Source of the DNA: UBA952 sp044361535 | Lineage (GTDB): Bacteria; Bacteroidota; Bacteroidia; Flavobacteriales_D; Crocinitomicaceae | Length of the DNA stretch: 64,000 nucleotides | Direction: 5' to 3' | Assembly: GCA_044361535.1 (NCBI GenBank) | Contig: JBIKIQ010000005.1 | Span: 148,113 to 212,112, forward strand | Part shown: piece after piece, positions 1 through 8,044 of the stretch | Layout: each line of letters starts with the position of its first letter | How positions within the stretch are numbered: position 1 is the stretch's first letter | Notes under the pieces: model-generated | Told to the model about the DNA's origin: nothing | Databases searched by the model: none | The model's input: only the letters and a program-made list of their open reading frames with translations | Program-made: the position numbers and the translations under genes

Positions 1-323
1 CCATCTGCAACGCCATTCCATAATAATTCTGGTTTAGGTGTGGCTTTTACAAGGTATTTTTTTCCACCAAGTAAAACTACTTGACCCTTTGAATCTTTTG
101 CAGTTAAATTAACTGTAATATAACTTCCCACCATACTTTGAGTAGCATTTAGAACACTAGGACTAGCAGTTACTGATTTATAATCTCCACAAGCTCCTCC
201 TGTGAAATCCATTGGAATTCCTGCATAGACAACATTCATGTCTGGAATTTCGATGCCGTAGCTTTGCCCCCAGACTCCGAAAGAGCAGAAAAACAAACTG
301 GCAATTACTATTACTTTTTTCAT
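1..323 (-). CDS. Secreted GldM C-domain-like protein, truncated by the window edge
   Basis: The gene starts at 323 on the minus strand and runs off the left edge, so about 107 N-terminal residues are visible. It opens with a signal peptide (MKKVIVIASLFFCSFGVWGQ) and continues with an Ig-like stretch (VVYAGIPMDF, then a GSYITVNLTA-like strand, then KKYLVKATPKPEL). This resembles the GldM periplasmic D3 pattern of an 'xYRGVxNP' start and a 'FRVKxIPDP' end. That comparison is by eye against the known GldM family. It lies 33 bases downstream of the second duplicated paralogue on the same strand, so it is probably the third secreted member of this locus. The real length and the remaining domains cannot be seen. 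Confidence 0.7.
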   Translation of the reverse strand, partial: MKKVIVIASLFFCSFGVWGQSYGIEIPDMNVVYAGIPMDFTGGACGDYKSVTASPSVLNATQSMVGSYITVNLTAKDSKGQVVLLGGKKYLVKATPKPELLWNGVAD

Positions 324-355
324 ATTTATTTCGATTTATTTTTTATTGATTTTAA

Positions 356-2530
356 CTAAAAATGTGGCTCATTTGATACTTCCATTTCTCCATCTAATGA
401 CACCATTTTTTTTCTAAACTGAAATTTCTTTTGAAGTGCAGGAATATTGGATGCGTCGATGGTTTCTCCCATTACCTCAACTTCATTTTGCAAAAGCGAC
501 ATAGCCCATGGTTGACCTAAAAATAATTGTGATTGCATTTTAGGAAGCATGCTCAAAAGTTTAGGATCACTAGTTAGATCTACCTGCATGATAAGCGTTG
601 GTTTGGTCTGACCTGGCATTTGTTGTGCGAAGCCAATGGTAGTTGGTTTTGCTACATAAACACCATAGGTTGGGTCGAACAAATATTTTCGCTTGATGAA
701 AAGATCTGTAAGGCCCTTATATTGAGAATTTTTTATATCAATTATTCTATATTCAACTGGATATGGCTGATCAGTTCCTGGAATAATTTCAGCTTCTGAA
801 GGATCTGTTGTTTCTGTATTATTATCGACAATAGTCTCATCACCATTATAACTGTTGTACTCCTTGACATTAGTTGTAGAACCTTTCTTGTGATATACGG
901 TTAAGACAAGGCCTCCTTGAGGATCTAAAACAACTTTCTCAAATTTCGTTGGTTCTATTGATTTTTCGACTTCAATCAATTTACCATCACTTTTCCCACT
1001 TGGATCACAATCATCACCAAATTCAGTCGCACCACCCCGATTTAACATAGGAAAGCTAGCAATTCCAGATTCTCGTACTTTTTTGGTGTTTAAATATCCA
1101 AGTAACGATTTTGGATTTTCAAGGTCAAAGTAAGAAGCATTTGTTTTATCGTTCTTTAGTTGAATAGTTGGGGCATAGCTCTGGAATTTAACCAAGTCTT
1201 TCACTTTCATCGAAAATACGATATCAGCTAAGTCATTTTTACCAAATTTTCGTGCTAAACTGATTCGAGTAGGCTGAATTTCTATTGCGCCTGAACCAAT
1301 ATTCAAAACTGAATCATAGCGAATGATGATTTGTTGTATGCTGTCCGTGGTGTATGTGAATTTAAATTCACTAATACTATATTCAACTGGATAAACATCA
1401 GTTTCTGTTCCAGGAATAAGTTCCGCTTCAGTGGGGTCTATTGTTTCCGTGGATGGATCCAATTGCTCTATTATGGGATCCCAATTTAAGTAAGTTTTTC
1501 TTGAGATATCAGCTCCTTTTTTATGGTAAACTGTTGTGGCAATTCCATCATTAGAAATGATCATTTTTTCATGTATTGTTGGGTCGAATTCATCTACATA
1601 TTTTAAATTTGCTTTAAACTTTAACTCTCTAAAGGATTGGGAATCCATACCGTCAATCACTGGGCCAATAAAATCGCCATCATTTGAAGAAGTTTTACTT
1701 TCGGTAAATCTACCTTTACTCAAATTTGGTTGAATGACATAATTATTATTCAACATCCCAATCAAACTACTTTGGTCTTTTTCGTCAAACCACGCCTTGT
1801 TCTGAGGCGTGTTGTTTAGTATCACGTATTTGGCTGCTGGAAGTTGTTGCGCCCCGATTGTGAAAATTCGAGAAGGCCAAGGTTGGTTGCCATAGGGATC
1901 TGTGTTGAAACCTGTATAACTTGCGGTAATTCGGTATTCAGTTCCTTCGGGTGCAAATCGAAGATAATTCATGACTTCATCCGAAAGAAAGTTCCCACTT
2001 CCATAAAATGTTTTCAACGGCTGAAAAAAGTCTGCTTTCTCTCCAAAATCTACAATCCACTCAAATACATCATTAGGATTCTTAATTACAAGTTCATCAT
2101 ATAATGACATATCATAGTTTTCATTTACAAAGTCTGTCATATTATATCCCACTTGGATTTCGTTGCCATACAGGTTCAAATCTGTCATAACAGGTATTTC
2201 AACTGCCGGAATTGATACCTCGGTCAACATTTTCATTTTGGATTTTTTCACCGAATAAATTTGAATTATCGCAGCACCTTCATTGGTGGTAATGGTATAG
2301 CTACCCGCTGAATTCTGTTTAATCGTTGCATTTGACGAGGTTAGTTTCAACTCCTTGTTTTTCTTTGAGTCAAGCTGCACCTCACAAGCCACTCCTCTGT
2401 AGATGGCCACTTGTTTGTTGGCTGTTGATAAATTCAAGTTGTGGTATTTTCCTGAATGAAAAACAGACCACTGTGCTTGCAATTGAAGGCAAAAAAGCAA
2501 ACTAACTGAGAAAAATAATACGTGTTTCAT
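356..2530 (-). CDS. Secreted GldM-C-like repeat protein, paralogue 2
   Basis: A 724-residue exported protein with a signal peptide (residues 1-20, ending LQAQ). Residues about 38-117 match the GldM D3 Ig pattern (VAIYRGVACEV, GSYTITTNE, VSIPAVEIPV). Residues about 120-226 resemble GldM D4 (SGNFLSDEVMNYL, GTEYRI). The rest is an internal duplication: about 233-450 and 455-655 share a SL(I/L)G(M/Y)LN motif, a VYHKKG strand, a TETxDPxEAE acidic loop and a PVEYxI strand. The strand order is loosely reminiscent of GldN, which is only a guess. There is no T9SS sorting tail and no lipobox, so a periplasmic location is likely. It is a close tandem copy of the next upstream gene. A partner role with the GldL-GldM fusion protein is inferred from domain type and position. 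Confidence 0.75.
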   Translation of the reverse strand: MKHVLFFSVSLLFCLQLQAQWSVFHSGKYHNLNLSTANKQVAIYRGVACEVQLDSKKNKELKLTSSNATIKQNSAGSYTITTNEGAAIIQIYSVKKSKMKMLTEVSIPAVEIPVMTDLNLYGNEIQVGYNMTDFVNENYDMSLYDELVIKNPNDVFEWIVDFGEKADFFQPLKTFYGSGNFLSDEVMNYLRFAPEGTEYRITASYTGFNTDPYGNQPWPSRIFTIGAQQLPAAKYVILNNTPQNKAWFDEKDQSSLIGMLNNNYVIQPNLSKGRFTESKTSSNDGDFIGPVIDGMDSQSFRELKFKANLKYVDEFDPTIHEKMIISNDGIATTVYHKKGADISRKTYLNWDPIIEQLDPSTETIDPTEAELIPGTETDVYPVEYSISEFKFTYTTDSIQQIIIRYDSVLNIGSGAIEIQPTRISLARKFGKNDLADIVFSMKVKDLVKFQSYAPTIQLKNDKTNASYFDLENPKSLLGYLNTKKVRESGIASFPMLNRGGATEFGDDCDPSGKSDGKLIEVEKSIEPTKFEKVVLDPQGGLVLTVYHKKGSTTNVKEYNSYNGDETIVDNNTETTDPSEAEIIPGTDQPYPVEYRIIDIKNSQYKGLTDLFIKRKYLFDPTYGVYVAKPTTIGFAQQMPGQTKPTLIMQVDLTSDPKLLSMLPKMQSQLFLGQPWAMSLLQNEVEVMGETIDASNIPALQKKFQFRKKMVSLDGEMEVSNEPHF

Positions 2531-2592
2531 ACTATTATTTTATAAAAATTTCGTGAATATAGGAAGAATATACTAGGTCCGATCGATCAAGC

Positions 2593-4770
2593 CTAAAAAT
2601 GCGGCTCATTTGATACTTCCTTATCTCCCATGATGGACACCATCTTTTTTCTAAACTGAAATTTCTTTTGAAGTGCAGGAATATTTGATGCATCAATTGT
2701 TTCTCCCATTGATTCAACTTCATTTTTCAAAAGTGACATAGCCCATGGTTGCCCTAAAAACAATTGTGACAGCATTTTAGGGAGCATGCTCAAAAGTTTA
2801 GGATCACTAGTTAGATCTACCTGCATGATAAGCGTTGGTTTAGTTTGCCCAGGCATTTGCTGAGCGAAGCCAATTGTAGTTGGTTTTGCTACATAAACAC
2901 CGTAGGTTGGGTCGAACAAATATTTGCGTTTAACAAATAGATCTGTAAGGCCCTTATATTGAGAGTTCTTTAAATTATCGACTCTGCAACTAACCTGATA
3001 TGGGAAACCATTAAGATCTAGCTCAGCTTCTTCAGGATTTAAGGTTTCTGTATTTGTATCTAAAATTTCTGCGTCATAAGAATTGAATTGATTAAATATC
3101 TTAGTGTCTGTTGCTAAACCTTTTTTGTGATAAACATTTACTGCATAACCATTTGAAGGATCAATAACGTACTTTTCAAAAACTTGTCCTATTTCAGTTT
3201 CAGTTTCAAATAACTTACTATCTTTCTTCCCATTTGGATCACAATCATCTCCAAATTCTGCAGGACCTCTTTGGTTTAACATAGGAAAACTAGCAATTCC
3301 AGATTCTCGTACCTTCTTCGAGTTTAAATATCCAAGTAATGATTTTGGATTTTCAAGGTCAAAGTAAGAAGCATTTGTTTTATCGTTCTTTAGTTGAATA
3401 GTTGGGGCATAGCTCTGGAATTTTACCAAGTCTTTCACTTTCATGGAGAACACGATGTCAGCCAAATCATTTTTACCAAATTTACGCGCTAAACTGATGC
3501 GAGTTGGTTGAATATCAATTGCGCCTGAAGCAATATTTAACACCGAATCATAACGAATAATAATTTGTTGAATACTGTCGGTTGTGTATGCGAAATTTAC
3601 CATTTTAACTTTAAATACAACAATTGATGGAATGCCTGCAGGGTCAAGTTCAGCCAATGAAGGGTCTAATGTTTCGGTTGTTGGGTCGAGCTGATCCATC
3701 ATTGAATCCCAATAGTAATAGTGCTTGATCATTGGTTCTTGTCCAGTTTTATAATAAACTGGAACTGCCATTCCATCTATAAGGACCATCTTTTCATTTA
3801 CATTCCCAACTTCTTCTAAATATTTCAGATTTGCATTGTATGGCAGATCTCTTAATGATTGAGAATCCATACCGCCATTTACCAAACTACTATCTATGCC
3901 ACTAGTTAAAAATTCTCCATCCTTTGAAGAAGTTTTATATTCAGTAAAAATACCTTTACTTAAATCCGGGAGAATAAAGTAATTATTATTCAACATCCCA
4001 ATCAAACTACTTTGGTCTTTTTCATCAAACCATGCCTTGTTTTGAGGGGTGTTGTTGAGAATTACGTATTTGGCAGCTGGAAGTTGTTGAGCCCCGATTG
4101 TGAAAATTCTAGAAGGCCAAGGTTGATTGCCATAGGGATCTGTGTTGAAACCTGTATAACTTGCGGTTACTCGGTATTCAGTTCCTTCGGGTGCAAATCG
4201 AAGATAATTCATGACTTCATCCGAAAGAAAGTTTCCACTTCCGTTGAAGGTTTTCAATGACTGAGAGGATATTAAATTAGTTCCAAACTCAACACTCCAA
4301 GAATAAATTTCTCTGGGTTGATAATAAACAAGAGAATCATAGAGTGATAAGGCGTAATTCTCATTTACAAAATCTGACAAATTAAAGCCCACTTGGATTT
4401 CGTTGCCATACAGGTTTAAATCTGTCATAACAGGTATTTCAACTGCCGGAATGGAAACTTCAGCCAACAATTTCATTTTGGATTTTTTAACCTTATATAT
4501 TTGAACTATCGCAGCGCTTTCATTGGTGGTAATGGTATAGCTACCAGCTGAATTCTGTTTAATCGTTGCATTGGATGAGGTTAATTTCAACTCTTTGTTT
4601 TTCTTTGAGTCAAGCCGCACCTCACATGCCACTCCTCTGTAGATAGCCACTTGTTTGTTGGCTGTTGATAAATTCAAGTTGTGGTATTTTCCTGAATGAT
4701 AAACAGACCACTGTGCTTGCAATTGAATGCAAAAAAGAAAACTAATTGAGAAAAATACTAATCGTTTCAT
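2593..4770 (-). CDS. Secreted GldM-C-like repeat protein, paralogue 1
   Basis: A 725-residue paralogue of the downstream 724-residue protein, with the same plan: signal peptide (about 1-20), GldM-D3-like domain (about 38-117), D4-like domain to about 226, then two related segments of about 215 residues. Residues 20-130, 170-265, 430-500 and the C-terminus (ending SNEPHF) are almost identical between the copies. Residues about 131-165, 267-395 and 497-600 differ strongly. It lies 99 bases downstream of the GldL-GldM fusion gene, but a strong hairpin with a T-run sits in that gap, so it probably has its own promoter. The first 45 bases upstream are repeated in front of the second copy. No enzymatic motif is visible. 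A structural, periplasmic motor-associated role is inferred. Confidence 0.75.
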   Translation of the reverse strand: MKRLVFFSISFLFCIQLQAQWSVYHSGKYHNLNLSTANKQVAIYRGVACEVRLDSKKNKELKLTSSNATIKQNSAGSYTITTNESAAIVQIYKVKKSKMKLLAEVSIPAVEIPVMTDLNLYGNEIQVGFNLSDFVNENYALSLYDSLVYYQPREIYSWSVEFGTNLISSQSLKTFNGSGNFLSDEVMNYLRFAPEGTEYRVTASYTGFNTDPYGNQPWPSRIFTIGAQQLPAAKYVILNNTPQNKAWFDEKDQSSLIGMLNNNYFILPDLSKGIFTEYKTSSKDGEFLTSGIDSSLVNGGMDSQSLRDLPYNANLKYLEEVGNVNEKMVLIDGMAVPVYYKTGQEPMIKHYYYWDSMMDQLDPTTETLDPSLAELDPAGIPSIVVFKVKMVNFAYTTDSIQQIIIRYDSVLNIASGAIDIQPTRISLARKFGKNDLADIVFSMKVKDLVKFQSYAPTIQLKNDKTNASYFDLENPKSLLGYLNSKKVRESGIASFPMLNQRGPAEFGDDCDPNGKKDSKLFETETEIGQVFEKYVIDPSNGYAVNVYHKKGLATDTKIFNQFNSYDAEILDTNTETLNPEEAELDLNGFPYQVSCRVDNLKNSQYKGLTDLFVKRKYLFDPTYGVYVAKPTTIGFAQQMPGQTKPTLIMQVDLTSDPKLLSMLPKMLSQLFLGQPWAMSLLKNEVESMGETIDASNIPALQKKFQFRKKMVSIMGDKEVSNEPHF

Positions 4771-4821
4771 ACCATTATTTTATAAAAATTTCGTGAATAT
4801 AGGAAGAAATTCAAGTTAATA

Positions 4822-4853
4822 AAAATGCCAACCAAAAATAATTGGTTGGCATT
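4822..4853 (-). terminator. Rho-independent terminator after the GldL-GldM fusion gene
   Basis: Perfect 12-bp arms (4824-4835 and 4842-4853) flank a 6-base loop. On the minus strand the stem is followed by a T-rich run (TTTTTATT). It lies just past the stop of the fusion gene and before the first secreted paralogue. Confidence 0.75.
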
Positions 4854-4869
4854 CAGTATAAAAACAAAC

Positions 4870-6411
4870 TTATTTCAACGCAATTTTAGCTCTCAAATGA
4901 CCAACTGCTGTTGCACGCGCATTTAACACCTCAGCTTGAATTGCAGTGAGCGAAGCCAAAGCACCAACTAGCGGCGAATGATCAAATGTTTTTCCAATCC
5001 AATGAACATTTTTTATATCGTAATGCTCAGCAAAACGTTCTTGTTTGGTAAGTTCCATGTAGATTTGTTTTAAAAGGTAAAAATCCTCAGGACTTACATT
5101 TGAAGCTTTAAGCATTGCCTCCACTTGTTTATCAAGATCCATATTATCTCTAAAGCTATTTATAGGTCTAGTTTTAACAGTGAAATTTGGAGCTCCCACC
5201 CCTTTTTCAGTGGTTGAATCTATCGATGTATGGAACGTGCCAACTTCTTCAACCACAAAACTTCTGTAATCATTTAGCATTTTCCATACTTTCATACCTG
5301 CTTTACTTGGGTCAGGATTATTTATTTCCTCCCCAATAATCTCGTACATAGGAACATCATAATTGTCTTTTGACCTCAATGCAATTAGATTTAAACGACT
5401 TGGTCGTAAAGGATCTTTTTTGTCATAGCGCTTCCAAATGAGGATATCACTGTCTATATGACCATACTGGGATTTGTATTTTTCTTTATCATGAACTTCA
5501 GACCAGTTTATCTTTGCATTTATGCCACTTCCAAATACTGTTTTACTTCCGTTTGTGTTAATTACTTCTCCACTCCTTTCTAAAATAAGCATTTTAATTC
5601 TATCAATAAATTCAATAAGTTCAGCAGTTTTCTCGTCTATTTTGGCAATTTTAGCGTTGTAGTAATTGATTTTAGCTGCCTTGACTTTATTCTCATTTTT
5701 AGATTCGATATAACCGGCTTTCATGTCAGCCACATACACATTGCCTCTGTCTAATTGCATAATTGCTGATTTTTGGGTATTGTCTTCAATTTCTACAAAG
5801 TTGTCAAGTATAGCCTTGCTTACTCGGGTCACATAAAAAAACGTGATAAAAAGAACTGGAATGAGCATAGCCTTGACAACAAAACCAGGAGATTTGAAAT
5901 AACCTTGAAAATCAGAGTTTCTCCAAATTATAACTATTGAAAACAATCCAATTGTCACTAGTGGAATGCATGCGAATCCGATTAATCCACTACCTGGCCA
6001 ATGCATCATTTTAAATAAGAAGAGATTACATACAGCAATTCCTCCCAGAGCTGAAAAAATGCGGGCAAATTTTGTTTTACTTGCACCAAATCCTTTTAGG
6101 GCAGACACAACCATGGACAGAGGTAAGACTAGGAAGAGACTAATTAATAGTAGAAATCCACTTCCAGGCCAGTACATCATTTTGAATAAAATACCGTAAG
6201 CTAAAATTAAAAACCCTAAACTGCTTAATAGATTTACAAACCAGGAACCCTGTTTGTCTTTGATATCTAAAACAAACTGAATTGCTAAAAAGATTGGAAA
6301 AAGTAAACCTATCCCAATTGTGAATATCAATTTTTGGTAAGGAAATCCAGTGCCCAAGGCAAAAATAGAGCCTATCGCCAAAGCACCAATAAACGCATTT
6401 ACATTTCTCAT
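4870..6411 (-). CDS. GldL-GldM fusion-like membrane protein
   Basis: A 513-residue protein with about seven membrane helices in its first 195 residues. Two repeats of the GldL hallmark are visible: FKMMYWPGSG (76-85) and FKMMHWPGSG (133-142), each placed between two helices as in GldL. A last helix (about 178-195) leads into VSKAILDNF (197-205), the classic junction after the GldM membrane helix (VSKEILxAF). A charged helical region (to about 280) and a C-terminal segment (HWIGKTFDHSPL to IQAEVLNARA, about 470-500) match the GldM D1 domain. The usual GldM D2-D4 domains are absent. The GldL TM2 glutamate needed for proton coupling aligns by eye with Val95 and with a valine near 152, and no obvious equivalent of the GldM N-terminal arginine is seen. 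It is the first gene of the locus. A divergent or non-energised PorL/PorM-like complex is inferred. Confidence 0.8.
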   Translation of the reverse strand: MRNVNAFIGALAIGSIFALGTGFPYQKLIFTIGIGLLFPIFLAIQFVLDIKDKQGSWFVNLLSSLGFLILAYGILFKMMYWPGSGFLLLISLFLVLPLSMVVSALKGFGASKTKFARIFSALGGIAVCNLFLFKMMHWPGSGLIGFACIPLVTIGLFSIVIIWRNSDFQGYFKSPGFVVKAMLIPVLFITFFYVTRVSKAILDNFVEIEDNTQKSAIMQLDRGNVYVADMKAGYIESKNENKVKAAKINYYNAKIAKIDEKTAELIEFIDRIKMLILERSGEVINTNGSKTVFGSGINAKINWSEVHDKEKYKSQYGHIDSDILIWKRYDKKDPLRPSRLNLIALRSKDNYDVPMYEIIGEEINNPDPSKAGMKVWKMLNDYRSFVVEEVGTFHTSIDSTTEKGVGAPNFTVKTRPINSFRDNMDLDKQVEAMLKASNVSPEDFYLLKQIYMELTKQERFAEHYDIKNVHWIGKTFDHSPLVGALASLTAIQAEVLNARATAVGHLRAKIALK

Positions 6412-6441
6412 AAGTTAACGGTTTTAATAAATTAATTCACA

Positions 6442-6449
6442 CAAATATA
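6442..6449 (-). promoter_or_regulatory. Putative -7 box for the GldL-GldM fusion gene
   Basis: The minus strand reads TATATTTG, a full match to the Bacteroidetes -7 consensus TAnnTTTG, about 30 bases before the start codon. No clear -33 TTG is seen at the usual spacing. Confidence 0.4.
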
Positions 6450-6637
6450 ACTAAATACTTGAACTATTTTATTTTTATTCAATCGTTGGAAAATTTTATG
6501 TCTAGAATTTTAAAATAAATTCTAAATTGAAACATAAATCCTGTTTTTTGTATTTCGTTACATATTTAAATCTGATAAATAATTTTATGAACTGCAACCA
6601 TAATTTCGTATACTCGTCTAAACTTAAAATCCTTATT

Positions 6638-7327
6638 ATGAAAAAAATTATTTTACCTTCTCTTTTACTCGTTTCGCTAAATCTATCTGCCCAACTTTCT
6701 ATCGAAGGTGGAGTCAAAGGAGGTTATAACTCGACTTGGTTGTTTAATAAAAACATTTCTGACCAAGGTACTGAACAAGATTATGCTGCTGGTTGGGGAG
6801 CAAATTACGGTGTAGGAGCTTCCGTTTATTATGGTTCTATTGGCTTGGGTGCTGATTTTTTAATGGGTTCCCATACGGGACGTTATGCAGGCGATTTTGC
6901 AGGAAAATATTCTTCTGATGTTAAGTTAAATGTTACTCAAATTCCCTTGTTGTTAAAATTAAAAGGTGAATATGGTGGTTACGTTGAATTGGGCGTGCAG
7001 TTTAATACTATCAGTAAAGCAACCTATTCGTTCGATTATACAGATTCAGATATTTTTGATAGAACGAGTGATGAAACCAATAATTACTCAAAGTCTTTTA
7101 CCTCAGCTATTCTTGGGTTTGGAGCAAATATTCAGTTGACCAAAGCCATTCCACTTTCCCTAAATGCAGGTATTCGACTTCAATACGGTTTCTCCGATGC
7201 AATGGGAGTTGATGCACTTGGAATCAACCTAGATAACACTGTGTTTTATCCAACCTATGAAAAAACAAATGCTATTTCTGGAGGTATTATGGTTGGGTTG
7301 AATTATACCTTTGAACCAAAAAAGTAA
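6638..7327 (+). CDS. Outer-membrane beta-barrel protein (PorT-like fold)
   Basis: A 229-residue protein. The start is placed at 6638 because a clean signal peptide begins there (MKKIILPSLLLVSLNLSAQ); the upstream extension of the same frame has no export signal. The mature part has alternating beta-strands rich in Gly and aromatics (GGVKGGYNSTW, GVGASVYYGSIGLGADFLMG, AILGFGANIQL) and ends in a final strand (GGIMVGLNYTFEPKK), as expected for the PorT/OmpW-like outer-membrane barrels common in Bacteroidota. It stands alone, convergent with the ABC transporter genes, with a terminator just downstream. The cargo or function is not identifiable. Confidence 0.75.
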   Translation: MKKIILPSLLLVSLNLSAQLSIEGGVKGGYNSTWLFNKNISDQGTEQDYAAGWGANYGVGASVYYGSIGLGADFLMGSHTGRYAGDFAGKYSSDVKLNVTQIPLLLKLKGEYGGYVELGVQFNTISKATYSFDYTDSDIFDRTSDETNNYSKSFTSAILGFGANIQLTKAIPLSLNAGIRLQYGFSDAMGVDALGINLDNTVFYPTYEKTNAISGGIMVGLNYTFEPKK

Positions 7328-7349
7328 TTCCTATTATTAGATGATTTTT

Positions 7350-7374
7350 GAAAGCTCCTTTTGGGGCTTTTTTT
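7350..7374 (+). terminator. Terminator after the beta-barrel gene
   Basis: AAAGCTCC (7351-7358), a TTTT loop, GGGGCTTT (7363-7370), then a T-run. It lies between two convergent genes and touches the last codon of the ATPase gene on the other strand. Confidence 0.75.
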
Positions 7375-8044
7375 ATGAAATTATTTTCCCGTCTTCCATT
7401 TGAATTATGCGATTGGTCTTTTTTGCAAAATCCTCATCGTGTGTTACAACTAACAAAGATAATTTTTCTTTTTCAGACAATTCTTTGAAAATAGCGAAAA
7501 CCGTTTCGGCATTTTTACTATCCAAGTTTCCTGTAGGTTCGTCACCCATGATGATTATTGGATTATTTATCAATGCCCTCGCAATGGCAACGCGCTGCTT
7601 CTGTCCACCGGATAGGCGATAGGTTAATTTGGTTGCTTGGTCTTCCATATCGAGTAGCTTGAGTTTGGTCATGGCGTCATGTTTGATTTCTTCAAATGAT
7701 TTTTTACCAAGTTTTTTCGCAGGCAACATGACATTTTCCAATACCGTAAATTCCGAAAGTAAATAGTGAAATTGAAAAACAAAACCGATTTTTTCATTTC
7801 GAATTTGAGATAATACGAGCGGTTTTTGTCCGGTAATGAGTTGTTCGTTAATGAATAATTCTCCGGAATACTCAGAATCCATCGTTGACAAAATATAAAG
7901 AAGCGTCGATTTTCCGCAACCCGATTTCCCCATGATAGAAACGAATTCTCCTTGTTCAAGCTGGAAGGAAATATCTTTTAGTATTTCCATTTCAACCGGA
8001 ACATGAAATGATTTTGAAATGGATTTGGCTTCAAGAATTGGCAT
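7373..8044 (-). CDS. ABC transporter ATPase, MacB/LolD type
   Basis: A 223-residue cytoplasmic ATPase. Visible motifs are Walker A GKSGCGKST (about 39-47), Q-loop FVFQFHYLL, ABC signature LSGGQKQRVAIARAL, Walker B IIIMGDEPTGNLD and the H-loop histidine (VVTHDE). The 'GNLDSKN' context is typical of the LolD/MacB/FtsE class that powers mechanotransmission exporters. Its start codon overlaps the stop of the upstream permease (TAATG), so the two are translationally coupled. Together with the permease and HlyD adaptor it forms a three-gene tripartite efflux or lipoprotein-export system. The substrate cannot be told from sequence. Confidence 0.9.
   Translation of the reverse strand: MPILEAKSISKSFHVPVEMEILKDISFQLEQGEFVSIMGKSGCGKSTLLYILSTMDSEYSGELFINEQLITGQKPLVLSQIRNEKIGFVFQFHYLLSEFTVLENVMLPAKKLGKKSFEEIKHDAMTKLKLLDMEDQATKLTYRLSGGQKQRVAIARALINNPIIIMGDEPTGNLDSKNAETVFAIFKELSEKEKLSLLVVTHDEDFAKKTNRIIQMEDGKIIS

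Larger units (their letters stand above)
356..4813 (-). repeat. Tandem gene duplication with copied leader
   Basis: The two 2.2-kb genes at 356-2530 and 2593-4770 are direct tandem copies. Their upstream leaders (about 2528-2573 and 4768-4813) are also nearly identical over about 45 bases, so the duplicated unit includes the leader. Near-identical DNA blocks alternate with strongly diverged blocks inside the genes, giving a mosaic pattern. Confidence 0.85.

Noticed and set aside
1844..2104. Plus-strand frame inside the duplicated secreted gene
   Set aside because: An equivalent frame appears in the other copy only because the DNA is duplicated; the protein has no recognisable features.
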